Assembly (NCBI RefSeq): GCF_035510375.1
Contig: NZ_DATKHG010000036.1
Strand: one strand, 5' to 3'
DNA from: Paenibacillus_I sp035510375
GTDB lineage: Bacteria; Bacillota; Bacilli; Paenibacillales; Paenibacillaceae
DNA: 64,000 bases
The stretch's first letter is position 1, and the number at the start of each line of letters is the position of its first letter. The notes under the pieces are model-generated. The model worked only from the letters and a program-made list of their open reading frames with translations. It was not told the DNA's origin and did not search any database. The position numbers and the translations under genes are program-made. This document shows, in pieces, positions 17,498 to 25,615 of this stretch.

Positions 17498-18685
17498 TTA
17501 TAGATTTGAAGCTTGTTCGATTCGGACGCCGGTGTAATAGTATTGCAGAATTTGTTCCGCCGTCTTGCCTGCCTTCGCCAAAGCGTTGGCGCCCCACTGG
17601 CTCATTCCGACCCCGTGTCCGTAGCCGTAAGTCGTAAAAACAATCCGGTCCCCGGTTACAACCCAAGTGAATTTGGAGGAAGGAAGTCCCAGCTTCTCCC
17701 TTGTATCCCTGCCCGTGAACGTATATGCCCCGACAGCAAACTCCCGGACACGGCGCCCTTCCGTGAGACCCGTCACGCGAAGCGGCATCTTCTTCTTTTT
17801 CTTGATGCCCAGCTTAGCGTAAAACTCCTGAAGGGACATCTCCACTTCCTGCTTGTAGCGGGGAGACACCGCTTTGTCCCAAGGGCTGGGCACGCTCCGC
17901 AAATACGGCAGCGGCTGATCCCAATAGTCCTCCGAGTTTTCCGTGTAGCCGCTGCTCGTCGAGAAAAATGCCGCTTGAATCGGCTCCCCGTCATACGTCA
18001 CAATAAGACCTTTGGTAGCCTCCACCGCACGCTCTATGGCGCCCAGCTTTGCTTCCGCCCCGGTCTGCCGCAGCTTTTTCAGCCTCTCCGCCGGGATATA
18101 AACCTGATCCTCCGTCGCATCGGTCACATCGTACCGGGGAGACGCTTCTCCGGCGTTCCCGGCGTTCCCGGCGTTAAGCCTTAGCTTGCGGACGATATAC
18201 GTGCGCGCCGCGATCGCCTGGGCTTTCAGCGCCTCCGGTTCGAAATCCGCCGGCATTTCCCCTGCCACCACTCCTCTTACATACGCTTCGATCGGCACGG
18301 TCTCTACCCTCTGCTCGTCCGTAACCAGCACATTTACGGTTACTCGATCGATTGGCGAGCTCTCCCTCTCGTCGGGGAGCTGCGAGACCGACGGCCCGCT
18401 TTTCCGGGCGGCCGGTGCTTCCGGCACGAACCGTTCATCGCCTGTGCCGTTTGTGCCGCCCGAAGTTGCGTCGACGGGCATTTCCGTTTGCTGCGGTTGC
18501 TCTCCTTTGTCACCCGGAATGTCCCACAGTGTCAACCCCGGCAGCCATACCAATATCGACAGAAACGCGCCGCAGCCGAACGAGACCCACCAAAGAAAGG
18601 TGCTTCCGCTTCCGCCCCCGCCTTTGCTGCGACCTTTTTGCCGGTGCCGGAATCTCCGGCCTCGCCACCTGCTGAATGCTGCCAT
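17498..18685 (-). CDS. spoIID: stage II sporulation protein D, septal peptidoglycan lytic transglycosylase
   Basis: This 395-residue protein has a basic N-terminus, one membrane helix (about 31-53) and a Pro/Ser/Glu-rich linker to about residue 115. The SpoIID/LytB domain follows. The catalytic Glu is Glu143 in YVRGVVAGEMPADFEPEALKAQ. The C-terminal GYGHGVGMSQWGANALAK motif is characteristic. With SpoIIM and SpoIIP it dissolves septal peptidoglycan and drives engulfment. In Bacillus it directly follows murAA; here about 1.9 kb with a transposase-like gene and repeats separates the two. Confidence 0.94.
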   Translation of the reverse strand: MAAFSRWRGRRFRHRQKGRSKGGGGSGSTFLWWVSFGCGAFLSILVWLPGLTLWDIPGDKGEQPQQTEMPVDATSGGTNGTGDERFVPEAPAARKSGPSVSQLPDERESSPIDRVTVNVLVTDEQRVETVPIEAYVRGVVAGEMPADFEPEALKAQAIAARTYIVRKLRLNAGNAGNAGEASPRYDVTDATEDQVYIPAERLKKLRQTGAEAKLGAIERAVEATKGLIVTYDGEPIQAAFFSTSSGYTENSEDYWDQPLPYLRSVPSPWDKAVSPRYKQEVEMSLQEFYAKLGIKKKKKMPLRVTGLTEGRRVREFAVGAYTFTGRDTREKLGLPSSKFTWVVTGDRIVFTTYGYGHGVGMSQWGANALAKAGKTAEQILQYYYTGVRIEQASNL

Positions 18686-18751
18686 GCGCCCGTCCTGCTC
18701 CTTCCGTTTGCGCGATGAATTCCCGGAATCTCTTACCTCGGGACGTACTCC

Positions 18752-18780
18752 ATTCTATGAGCGCAAATGGTAGGATAGAA
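18752..18780 (-). promoter_or_regulatory. putative sigma-E promoter for spoIID
   Basis: On the minus strand CATAGAAT (18752-18759) matches seven of eight positions of the sigma-E -10 consensus. The -35 candidate (18774-18780, TTCTATC) is weak, at 14-base spacing. Confidence 0.45.
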
Positions 18781-18784
18781 CGCG

Positions 18785-19040
18785 CCTTTAGCCGCTATCC
18801 CATTGAGTCGAAAGTACCGCGTAAAGCACTTTAAGCACCTCTGTCGACCGCAATGACTTGATGCCGGTGTCCCTGTCATCCGCCCCTAATAACCACTATC
18901 CAGGGGGATTGGCATACGGTGTTTTTCTGGCCCTTTTAACCACTATCCCGTCGGCTCAGCCTGCTGTCTTTTCCAGACCTTTTAACCACTATCCCGTCGG
19001 CTCAGCATACGATTTACCCGGCGTTTAACCGTTATCGTCC
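18785..19040 (+). repeat. cluster of dispersed short repeat, plus orientation
   Basis: Five related copies of a motif close to CCTTTTARCCACTATCCC lie at about 18785-18807, 18886-18905, 18932-18960, 18978-19006 and 19021-19040. The third and fourth are identical over about 28 bases and include GTCGGCTCAG. The outer ones are diverged. The same motif recurs near 20.4, 57.8, 58.6 and 64.0 kb. No ORF here is credible. Confidence 0.85.
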
Positions 19041-19168
19041 AGGCCCGGATGCCATGGTCGGCAAGAGAACGCGATTTTTCCGTCCGACACTGGCCCTTGA
19101 GAATGGCAAACGGTAAGCCGCCTTGAATCGAACCTTCAAAAAACTGGATGAAACATTTCAATTCCCTA

Positions 19169-19216
19169 TTGAAAAACGAACAAACGTTTGGTACAATAAT
19201 TTCGAACAAATGTTCT
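19169..19216 (+). promoter_or_regulatory. sigma-A promoter with two LexA (SOS) boxes
   Basis: TTGAAA (19169-19174) and TACAAT (19192-19197) are separated by exactly 17 bases. A 14-base LexA box, CGAACAAACGTTTG (19177-19190), fills the spacer. A second, CGAACAAATGTTCT (19203-19216), covers the expected start of transcription. Both fit the Gram-positive SOS consensus CGAACRNRYGTTY. Binding of LexA at either site should block transcription, so the downstream gene is probably induced by DNA damage. Confidence 0.8.
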
Positions 19217-19233
19217 TAAAAGGAGTTTGGGCC

Positions 19234-20313
19234 ATGGGGGAACTGTCCTTAGCCGCTTTTTGTGACCGATTCGACAATGAAGAAGCTTGCGTCCGCGCTC
19301 TTGTCGATGCGAAGTGGCCGAACGGCTTCGTTTGCCCCAAGTGCGAAGGCCGGGAAGCCTACGTTATTCGCAGTCGTCGCTTGCCTTTGTTCGATTGCAA
19401 ATCTTGCCGCCACCAGACGTCCGCCACGGCCGGAACCGTTATGGAAGGCAGCCGCACGTCTCTGGTGAAATGGTTCCGCTCAATGTTTCTTTTTGCCGCG
19501 CCCGGAGGAACCAATGCGGTTAGATTGGCTTCGGATATTGAGGTCACATACAAAACCGCATGGTTAATTTTGCACAAATTGAGACATGCCGTGACCAACG
19601 CAGACAAAAGCGTACCGCTATCGGGAATCGTCCGTGTGAACACGTCGACCTACGGAAGCAAGTTGAATCCTACCGTATTCCGGCTTCCGGAGGAACACCC
19701 CCTGCTTGCGGGGGCCACTCTGCATCCAGACGGCCATTTTACTTATGTGAAAATGAAGCAGGCTCCCGATTGCTATATTGCCGGCTTGTCGGTGAGCAAA
19801 CATGGCGGACAAGCATTTATATCCCAGCATGTCCATCCTCAAACGACGGATCTCGTCTGCATTACCGGCAAATACGACCCCAACCGCTGCCGTCCTTTGC
19901 TGGATTTGTGCAAGCAAGCTTACCGGTGGCTAAACGATACTTTTCACGGTCTGGGCGCCAAACACCTGCAGGCTTATCTGGACGATTACTGCTTTCGTAT
20001 AAATCAATCATTCCAAGGCCATAACCCTTTTTTGCGTTTATGCCGAATGTGCGCCACGACGGCCGTCATAACCTACAAATCACTTATCAATCGCGGACCG
20101 GCATTTAGTTTCCTTTACCAGCCACCTGCCATACCTGCCGGTTACGAAGAACTGCGGCCGCATTTTATCAAGTGGTATGCCAAAATCACAGGGGTAGTAG
20201 GGGATGGACACAGTGCGAGCATTGTTCCCATCTGTGGATTCCCAATGGCAACGGAGACCGGCAAGCCGTACTTGACTCACCCCTGTCCCACAACCTCTGC
20301 ACCTACTTCGTAA
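19234..20313 (+). CDS. IS1595/ISXO2-like transposase-related protein, probably SOS-controlled
   Basis: The 359-residue product starts at ATG 19234, eight bases after AGGAG. An N-terminal zinc ribbon is formed by Cys34, Cys37, Cys55 and Cys58 and is followed by SATAGTVMEG. A helix-turn-helix-like stretch (about 93-117, VRLASDIEVTYKTAWLILHK) comes next, as in IS1595-group transposases. The C-terminal region keeps the AKHLQAYLDDYCFRIN block. Where the group has VEVDETY the protein has VRVNTSTY, so the first catalytic Asp appears replaced by Asn136. It is the only plus-strand gene in the first 59 kb and is flanked by repeats of opposite orientation. No terminal inverted repeats or target duplications typical of an intact IS are evident. 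It may be a decaying IS or a domesticated protein. Confidence 0.75.
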   Translation: MGELSLAAFCDRFDNEEACVRALVDAKWPNGFVCPKCEGREAYVIRSRRLPLFDCKSCRHQTSATAGTVMEGSRTSLVKWFRSMFLFAAPGGTNAVRLASDIEVTYKTAWLILHKLRHAVTNADKSVPLSGIVRVNTSTYGSKLNPTVFRLPEEHPLLAGATLHPDGHFTYVKMKQAPDCYIAGLSVSKHGGQAFISQHVHPQTTDLVCITGKYDPNRCRPLLDLCKQAYRWLNDTFHGLGAKHLQAYLDDYCFRINQSFQGHNPFLRLCRMCATTAVITYKSLINRGPAFSFLYQPPAIPAGYEELRPHFIKWYAKITGVVGDGHSASIVPICGFPMATETGKPYLTHPCPTTSAPTS

Positions 20314-20356
20314 TTGGAAACCATGACGCCGATACGAGCATAAATTGCCATTTTTC

Positions 20357-20401
20357 TGAGCGGCAGTTTCTTGAGTGGCAGTTTCCTGAGTGGCAGTTTC
20401 T
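20357..20401 (+). repeat. three tandem 15-base repeats
   Basis: TGAGCGGCAGTTTCT, TGAGTGGCAGTTTCC and TGAGTGGCAGTTTCT follow each other without gaps. A diverged fourth (TGAGCGACACATTTG) follows. The array lies 43 bases past the transposase-like gene. Its T-rich and TGAG edges resemble the end of the neighbouring dispersed repeat. No coding role is likely. Confidence 0.85.
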
Positions 20402-20433
20402 TGAGCGACACATTTGTCGGAGCGACATTTTTC

Positions 20434-20545
20434 TGAGTGAAGGGGATAGTGGCTAAAAGGAACGGAAAACAGCGACGGCGTGCCGGAAAGTAAGGCGCCA
20501 CTCACCCGCGACTTCTGAGCCGATGGGTGAGTGGCTAAAAGGCGG
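20434..20545 (-). repeat. dispersed short repeat, minus orientation, two copies
   Basis: The reverse complement of 20434-20460 reads CCTTTTAGCCACTATCCCC followed by TTCACTCAG, a good copy of the repeat family. A shorter copy lies at about 20524-20542. Their orientation is opposite to the copies left of the transposase-like gene. The rest of 20314-20595 shows no gene. Confidence 0.8.
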
Positions 20546-20595
20546 CGATAGCAGCAACTCGGTGCGCCGAGGAAAGCACGGGAGTCCTTAAACGC

Positions 20596-20620
20596 AAAAA
20601 GAGAGGACGGCTGTCCTCTC
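20596..20620 (-). terminator. terminator of murA
   Basis: On the minus strand GAGAGGAC and GTCCTCTC form a perfect stem with a four-base loop followed by TTTTTGCG. Confidence 0.9.
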
Positions 20621-20634
20621 CTGCTCCTATCCTT

Positions 20635-22056
20635 TTATGCCCAGGTCGGTTGAATTTTTAGCCGGGCTACTTCTTTGTCGCGTGAGAATGCGGATGCGGC
20701 TTCCACCTCTTCAGCTTCGCTAAGGTTCTCCTCCAGGTTCAGTTCGATTGCTGCGGCGTTGACGGCAGCCACCATTTCCTCCGTTTCAACCGGAACAAGC
20801 TCTTCGCGCCGAATGTCCGCACCGAGTGCCGCCAGCTTCTGCGTAATGCTGACGTAACCGCGGTCAATGTGATGCGTACCGGTAATTTCGGAGACGCCTT
20901 CCGCCCGCAAGGCAGCACAAATCAGTGCGGCTCCCGCGCGAAGATCCGTTGCGCACACGTTCGCACCCTTAAGGCCTGTTCCGCCTGAAACGATTGCCGA
21001 ACGTCCCTCAACCTTAATTTGCCCATTCAGCTTGTTAAATTCTTCGACATGCATAAAACGGTTTTCAAAAACGGTCTCGGTAACGACGCTGGTTCCTTCG
21101 GAGACCATCAGAAGCGCCATCATCTGGGATTGCATATCGGTAGGGAAACCCGGATGCGGCAGCGTCTTAACGTCGACCGCCTTCAACGGCCGATCGGTCA
21201 CGACCCGAATACCGTTCTCGCCTTCTTGGATCGTCACACCCATTTCCTGCAGCTTGGAGATGACAGGGGCCAGGTGGTCGGCAATTGCATTTTCAATGTA
21301 GACGTCACCGCCCGTAATGGCAGCCGCTACCATGTACGTACCCGCTTCCACACGATCGGGAATAACGTTATGCGCCGTGCCTTTCAAAGCGTCAACGCCT
21401 TCGATACGGATCATGCCGGTACCGGCGCCGCGCACTTTGGCTCCCATGGCATTCAGGTAATTGGCGAGATCGACGATTTCCGGCTCTTTCGCCGCATTCT
21501 CGATCGTCGTTGTTCCCTCGGCCAAGGTGGCGGCCATCATAATGTTTTGGGTAGCGCCGACACTGGCCACATCCAAATATATTTTCGCGCCTTTAAGACG
21601 TCCGTCGTTTCTGCTCGCTTCGATAAAACCATGACCAAGCGTAATTTCCGCTCCCATCGCTTCAAAACCCTTCAAGTGCTGGTCGATAGGCCTTGTGCCG
21701 ATGGCACAGCCGCCAGGCAGGGATATACGCGCACGGCCCAAACGTGCCAGCAGCGGACCCATCACCAGGAATGAAGCTCTCATCTTGCGCACAAACTCAT
21801 ATGGTGCTTCAACGGCATGAAGCTTGGACGCGTCAATGCGGGCCGTGTCCGTGTCGAACGTAATGGCCGCTCCCAAAGACGCCAATACTTGATGAAGAGT
21901 GATGACATCGTCCAAAAGAGGAACGTCGATTATTACACTTTCGCCTTCTTGAGCCAATAATGATGCCGCAAGTATCGGGAGTACGGAATTTTTTGCTCCG
22001 TTAACTCTTACCGTACCCGATAGCCGCCGACCACCGCGGACGATTATTTTACTCAT
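20635..22056 (-). CDS. murA: UDP-N-acetylglucosamine 1-carboxyvinyltransferase MurA
   Basis: This 473-residue enzyme adds enolpyruvate from PEP to UDP-GlcNAc, the first step of peptidoglycan synthesis and the target of fosfomycin. The reactive Cys lies in SLPGGCAIGTRPIDQHLKGF, so the enzyme should be fosfomycin-sensitive in principle. The substrate-binding N-terminus NGAKNSVLPILAA is present. The start MSKIIVRGG at 22056 matches the family; the frame continues upstream without support. The protein is longer than the usual 420-435 residues because of a Glu/Ala-rich tail after about residue 425 ending KIQPTWA. It ends at its own terminator and is separated from spoIID by the repeat island. Confidence 0.95.
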   Translation of the reverse strand: MSKIIVRGGRRLSGTVRVNGAKNSVLPILAASLLAQEGESVIIDVPLLDDVITLHQVLASLGAAITFDTDTARIDASKLHAVEAPYEFVRKMRASFLVMGPLLARLGRARISLPGGCAIGTRPIDQHLKGFEAMGAEITLGHGFIEASRNDGRLKGAKIYLDVASVGATQNIMMAATLAEGTTTIENAAKEPEIVDLANYLNAMGAKVRGAGTGMIRIEGVDALKGTAHNVIPDRVEAGTYMVAAAITGGDVYIENAIADHLAPVISKLQEMGVTIQEGENGIRVVTDRPLKAVDVKTLPHPGFPTDMQSQMMALLMVSEGTSVVTETVFENRFMHVEEFNKLNGQIKVEGRSAIVSGGTGLKGANVCATDLRAGAALICAALRAEGVSEITGTHHIDRGYVSITQKLAALGADIRREELVPVETEEMVAAVNAAAIELNLEENLSEAEEVEAASAFSRDKEVARLKIQPTWA

Positions 22057-22263
22057 CTTTGGTCCCCCCGCGCGCTGTAATTTCCATTTCACATCTTAAC
22101 ATTTCCTTACACAAATCGACAAGAACTATTTTTAAATTTGCTAGGCTTGCCGATAATTGGTTACAGATCCCACATAATTTGGAAGGCCATTCTACATCTT
22201 TCGTCTGTGTTCAACCTTTTCGGTCCGTCATGTATTACCCATTGTTGACTTTTTTCGTCCGGC

Positions 22264-22503
22264 TTATTCGACAAGGTAGCGCAGCATCTGAGACCAGTTC
22301 AGGTAGTCCAGAATAAATCGGGCGAACCCGTGACCCAGTACAATCGCCAACATGACTTGCAGCATTTTGGCCTGCGGGCTTTTGGGCCGTTTGAGAAAAG
22401 GCTCCAGCTTCAACTCCTGAAGCACCACCCAAGCCAAATAAATGCTTAATAACGTCACCGCTATCGACAACAGTCCGTTAAATCCGAGCGAATCGAATTC
22501 CAT
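22264..22503 (-). CDS. DUF1146 family small membrane protein (YwzB-like)
   Basis: This 79-residue protein has two membrane helices (about 8-30 and 46-66) separated by a basic loop (LKRPKSPQAKM). The tail is GHGFARFILDYLNWSQML. It matches DUF1146, found between the ATP synthase operon and murA in Bacillus. The function is unknown. It lies 10 bases after the subtilase gene and so may be co-transcribed with it. Confidence 0.8.
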   Translation of the reverse strand: MEFDSLGFNGLLSIAVTLLSIYLAWVVLQELKLEPFLKRPKSPQAKMLQVMLAIVLGHGFARFILDYLNWSQMLRYLVE

Positions 22504-22513
22504 CCGCTTCCCT

Positions 22514-25429
22514 TCAATCCTTTCCGGCGAGCGCCCTGTAAATCATTGAACTGAATTCCGCCCGGCTTGCAGTTTCATCCGGTCTCACCGTGTTCCCCGG
22601 GTAGCCGCCGATAACACCGGCTTGCCGCAGCCGGTAAAGCATCGGAGCCGCCCAATGGTCACGGTCCAAATCGGCGAATGGCGCGCCGCTGACGGCAAGT
22701 GGTATCATGCCGAGCGCCCGGCCCAGCATCACGGCGATTTCCGCTCTGGAAATCAGTCTCTGCGGCGCAAACGTGCCGTCCGGCAAGCCGGCAAGCCATC
22801 CCTGGGCTTCCGCAGCCGCAATCGAACCGCCGGCCCAATATCCCTTCGGCACATCCGGAAATGAAGCGGCGGATCGCTTGGTTCCCTTGCCAAAAGCCCG
22901 TACGACAATCGCAACCGCCTCGGCTCTCGAAATACCCTTATCCGGCTCAAAACGGTAATCGCCGGTTCCTCCGACGATACCTCTTTGGTTAAGAGATATG
23001 ATGGCAGCCTGGGCCCAATGCTTGTCGATGTCGCGGTAGCCGGCTACCAGCTGATCCGCTTCGGTCTTGAATCGATAATACCGGTTATCGAACGGCATGT
23101 CTGCGGTTACTTTCACATAATAAGTTCCGGGTTCGAACAAACGGTCCGTCGATGCCTCGTTCGAGCCTGCTTCAGGCTGGACGGCATACAACAGCTTTTG
23201 CCTTTTGTCATACACCTCGAACCTCATGGCCTTGGCTCCTGCAATATCAGATAACGTCATGGTCAAGATATACGGTTCGTTCAGCCTCAACTGGAACCAA
23301 TCCTGATCGCCCGGTTTACCGATTACGCCGACGTACTCCGTTCCGGGAGATATGGGCGTCGAGGCAAACGCGCGATCGTTCGGTTCGTTTGGATCGACAT
23401 ATCGTGTCTGTACAAGCAGGCTTAGCTTGTAAGTACCGGGTACCGGGCTAGCTTCCGCCGCAGACGCATTATGTACCCGAATGTAATATCTACTGCCCGG
23501 CGTAACCGTTATAGTCGGTGATCGTTCGCTCTCACCGTCCCCATAATCATCCACATAAACTTCCGCTTCCCCCGTTTTTTGAATCGTGAACGCAGGATCG
23601 ATACGGACGGTATCGGTCTCAAGCTCGACCTTGAAGGAACCGGCTTGCGTGAACGTCACGGTATACCAATCCTTGTCGCCGGTTTGATGGAAGTTGCCTG
23701 CAACGGCCTGTGTCTGCGGCGCCAAAGTAAAGGCCTCGTAATTTCTGTCATTCCGCTCGTAGCCGTCTTCCGCCATACGAAATTCAGCTGTGATCAGATA
23801 CGGGATAACGCCCTCCCGTTTGGCATCGGTGAACTGCACGTTTACATAGTTTACGCCTTTCCTAACCTGCCATTCCACGGTCTTATTACCTATCTTGACG
23901 TCTGTCTCCCCCTTGACCCGCTCCGCGTCGTATTGACTGATTCGTACGGGCGGCAACGGCGTTCCGGGATCCGCAAGTGCTTGAAAGGATAAGACCAAAG
24001 TCCCATCATAAGGCGCATTAATTTTGTACCAATCGCGGTCGGCGCCACCGTTCAGCGCAGCTGCATTCCGGTCGTTCAAAGGCAGCGGACCCGCTGTTTG
24101 CCGGCTATTGTTCGGTTCAAACACATCGTCCTTCAGCTTCGCCGTGAGCGCTGCATCAAGCTGGAGCAGCCCGTATCCACTGCGCTCGTCACGACCGGCA
24201 ATTCCGATATCCTTAGCCGTTTGCTTCAGCAATTCCAGCACCTGATAAGGCTTGAAGTCCGGATATTTCATCCATACCAACGCAGCTGCGGCCGCCGCTT
24301 GCGGAGCCGCCATCGAAGTCCCTTCTTGACTTGTATATCCCCCGCCCAAGGCCGTCGTGTATACATTCCAAGAAGCAGCCACATCGATTTCGGGACCCGG
24401 GTTCGAGCGTTTCTCCGGTGTTCCGCCCGCCGTTGCCCCGGAGACGGCGAGCACTGTCGGATAGGCGGCCGGATATTTCACCGCGGCTTTGCTGCCGAGC
24501 AGTTCACCGTCATTGCCGGCGGCTGCCACAAGAAGCACTCCTTTGCTCTCGGCGTATTGAACGATATCCCGCATGTAAGGCGAGTAGCGGTATAAACCGA
24601 CCGACAATACGACGATTTTGGCGCCACGGTTGACGGCGTACAAAATCGCTTCCCCAAGGCGATCCTCGTCTCCAAAGCCGCGGTTGTCCAGCGCTTTGAT
24701 CGGCATAATGCCGGCCTTCCAAAGAATGCCCGCCGTCCCGATCCCGTTGTTCCCGATAGCGGCCACAACGCCGGCAACATTCGTCCCGTGGCCGTTGTCG
24801 TCCTCGGGCGGTTTGCCGGGCTCCACAAGATTTGTCCCCGCGACCAAATTAGCCTGAAGGTCGGGATGGTCCAGATCGACACCGGTGTCCACAAGCGCGA
24901 TCGTGATATCCGTTCGTTTGTCTGTCAACGTCCATGCCTTGTCCGCGCGGATTTGCCGTAAATAGGCCTGCTTGTCGAGCTCCGGATCGTTAGGCTCGTC
25001 GTTGGCGGCCAACAGCCGCACCGTCCCATTCGGCTGCACATACTCGACTCCGTCCGTCTTGCGAAGCTGAGCGAGCCATAGTCCAAGGTCGACACCCGGA
25101 TTCGGCCGCACGACCTCCACGTTCGTTTGCTCTTGGCGGTGCAGAACCGTTGTGCCGGGCAGCTTACGGGCATCCCCGGCTGTCTCCCACTTCAGCAGCC
25201 AGCTCTTCGTCCGCTCGCCCGACGCGACCGCCGCGATTTCAGAATCCGGCGGTACAGCCGCTGCCGCTGCCGCCGCCGGCGGGATCGGCAGAGTCGCCGC
25301 CAGCAAAAGACAAACGAGTCTCCCGGCGATTCCAGGCATCTTAAGGCCTAGACGACAACGGCGCTTTTCCCCCTTATTCAGTTGTTCCGACGTCGTAAAC
25401 GATCTTGAAAAACGAAAAATATTTTTCAT
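22514..25429 (-). CDS. secreted subtilisin-like serine protease with PPC and SLH domains
   Basis: This 971-residue exported protease has a hydrophobic signal at about residues 35-58. A short inhibitor-like propeptide region follows, then an S8 domain (about 170-430). The triad is Asp181 (ALVDTGVDLDHPD), His214 (NGHGTNVAG) and Ser372 (GTSMAAPQ), with the oxyanion Asn306 (AAAGNDG). Three pre-peptidase C-terminal-like beta domains follow (DWYKINAP, DWYTVTF, DWFQLRL). Three SLH repeats at about 790-965 should hold the enzyme on the wall polymer. A start nearer the signal (MPGIAGRL) is possible. A surface maintenance or nutrient role is likely; the substrate is unknown. Confidence 0.92.
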   Translation of the reverse strand: MKNIFRFSRSFTTSEQLNKGEKRRCRLGLKMPGIAGRLVCLLLAATLPIPPAAAAAAAVPPDSEIAAVASGERTKSWLLKWETAGDARKLPGTTVLHRQEQTNVEVVRPNPGVDLGLWLAQLRKTDGVEYVQPNGTVRLLAANDEPNDPELDKQAYLRQIRADKAWTLTDKRTDITIALVDTGVDLDHPDLQANLVAGTNLVEPGKPPEDDNGHGTNVAGVVAAIGNNGIGTAGILWKAGIMPIKALDNRGFGDEDRLGEAILYAVNRGAKIVVLSVGLYRYSPYMRDIVQYAESKGVLLVAAAGNDGELLGSKAAVKYPAAYPTVLAVSGATAGGTPEKRSNPGPEIDVAASWNVYTTALGGGYTSQEGTSMAAPQAAAAAALVWMKYPDFKPYQVLELLKQTAKDIGIAGRDERSGYGLLQLDAALTAKLKDDVFEPNNSRQTAGPLPLNDRNAAALNGGADRDWYKINAPYDGTLVLSFQALADPGTPLPPVRISQYDAERVKGETDVKIGNKTVEWQVRKGVNYVNVQFTDAKREGVIPYLITAEFRMAEDGYERNDRNYEAFTLAPQTQAVAGNFHQTGDKDWYTVTFTQAGSFKVELETDTVRIDPAFTIQKTGEAEVYVDDYGDGESERSPTITVTPGSRYYIRVHNASAAEASPVPGTYKLSLLVQTRYVDPNEPNDRAFASTPISPGTEYVGVIGKPGDQDWFQLRLNEPYILTMTLSDIAGAKAMRFEVYDKRQKLLYAVQPEAGSNEASTDRLFEPGTYYVKVTADMPFDNRYYRFKTEADQLVAGYRDIDKHWAQAAIISLNQRGIVGGTGDYRFEPDKGISRAEAVAIVVRAFGKGTKRSAASFPDVPKGYWAGGSIAAAEAQGWLAGLPDGTFAPQRLISRAEIAVMLGRALGMIPLAVSGAPFADLDRDHWAAPMLYRLRQAGVIGGYPGNTVRPDETASRAEFSSMIYRALAGKD

Positions 25430-25550
25430 TCTATTCAGCCTTTAACCGTTGGATTCCCGTATGAAACGATTCGCGGTTCCGCTCCACTCCTATTATACGA
25501 TACAGCGGCTTGCCGTTCTCTATAATGTTTTTTTAAATTTAAGGCGCCCT

Positions 25551-25590
25551 TCGAAAAAGCGGAAGCCGGCCCTTCCCGGGACCGGCTTCG
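25551..25590 (-). terminator. terminator of the nuo operon
   Basis: On the minus strand GAAGCCGG and CCGGCTTC, with an inner CC/GG, are followed by CGCTTTTTCG shortly after the nuoN stop. Confidence 0.8.
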
Positions 25591-25615
25591 ACTATCAGGG
25601 ATTATGGCGCCTTTG

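Noticed and set aside
19123..19233. Longer N-terminus for the transposase-like protein from 19123
   Set aside because: That start would lie upstream of the promoter and SOS boxes. The ATG at 19234 has a proper ribosome site and matches the family start.
20080..20505. Minus-strand frame of 141 residues overlapping the end of the transposase-like gene
   Set aside because: Its middle (repeated QETATQE) is only the 15-base tandem repeat read in frame.
18686..20634. Intact insertion sequence with terminal inverted repeats and target duplication
   Set aside because: I could not find matching terminal repeats or a duplicated target at plausible ends. Only the dispersed repeats of opposite orientation were seen.
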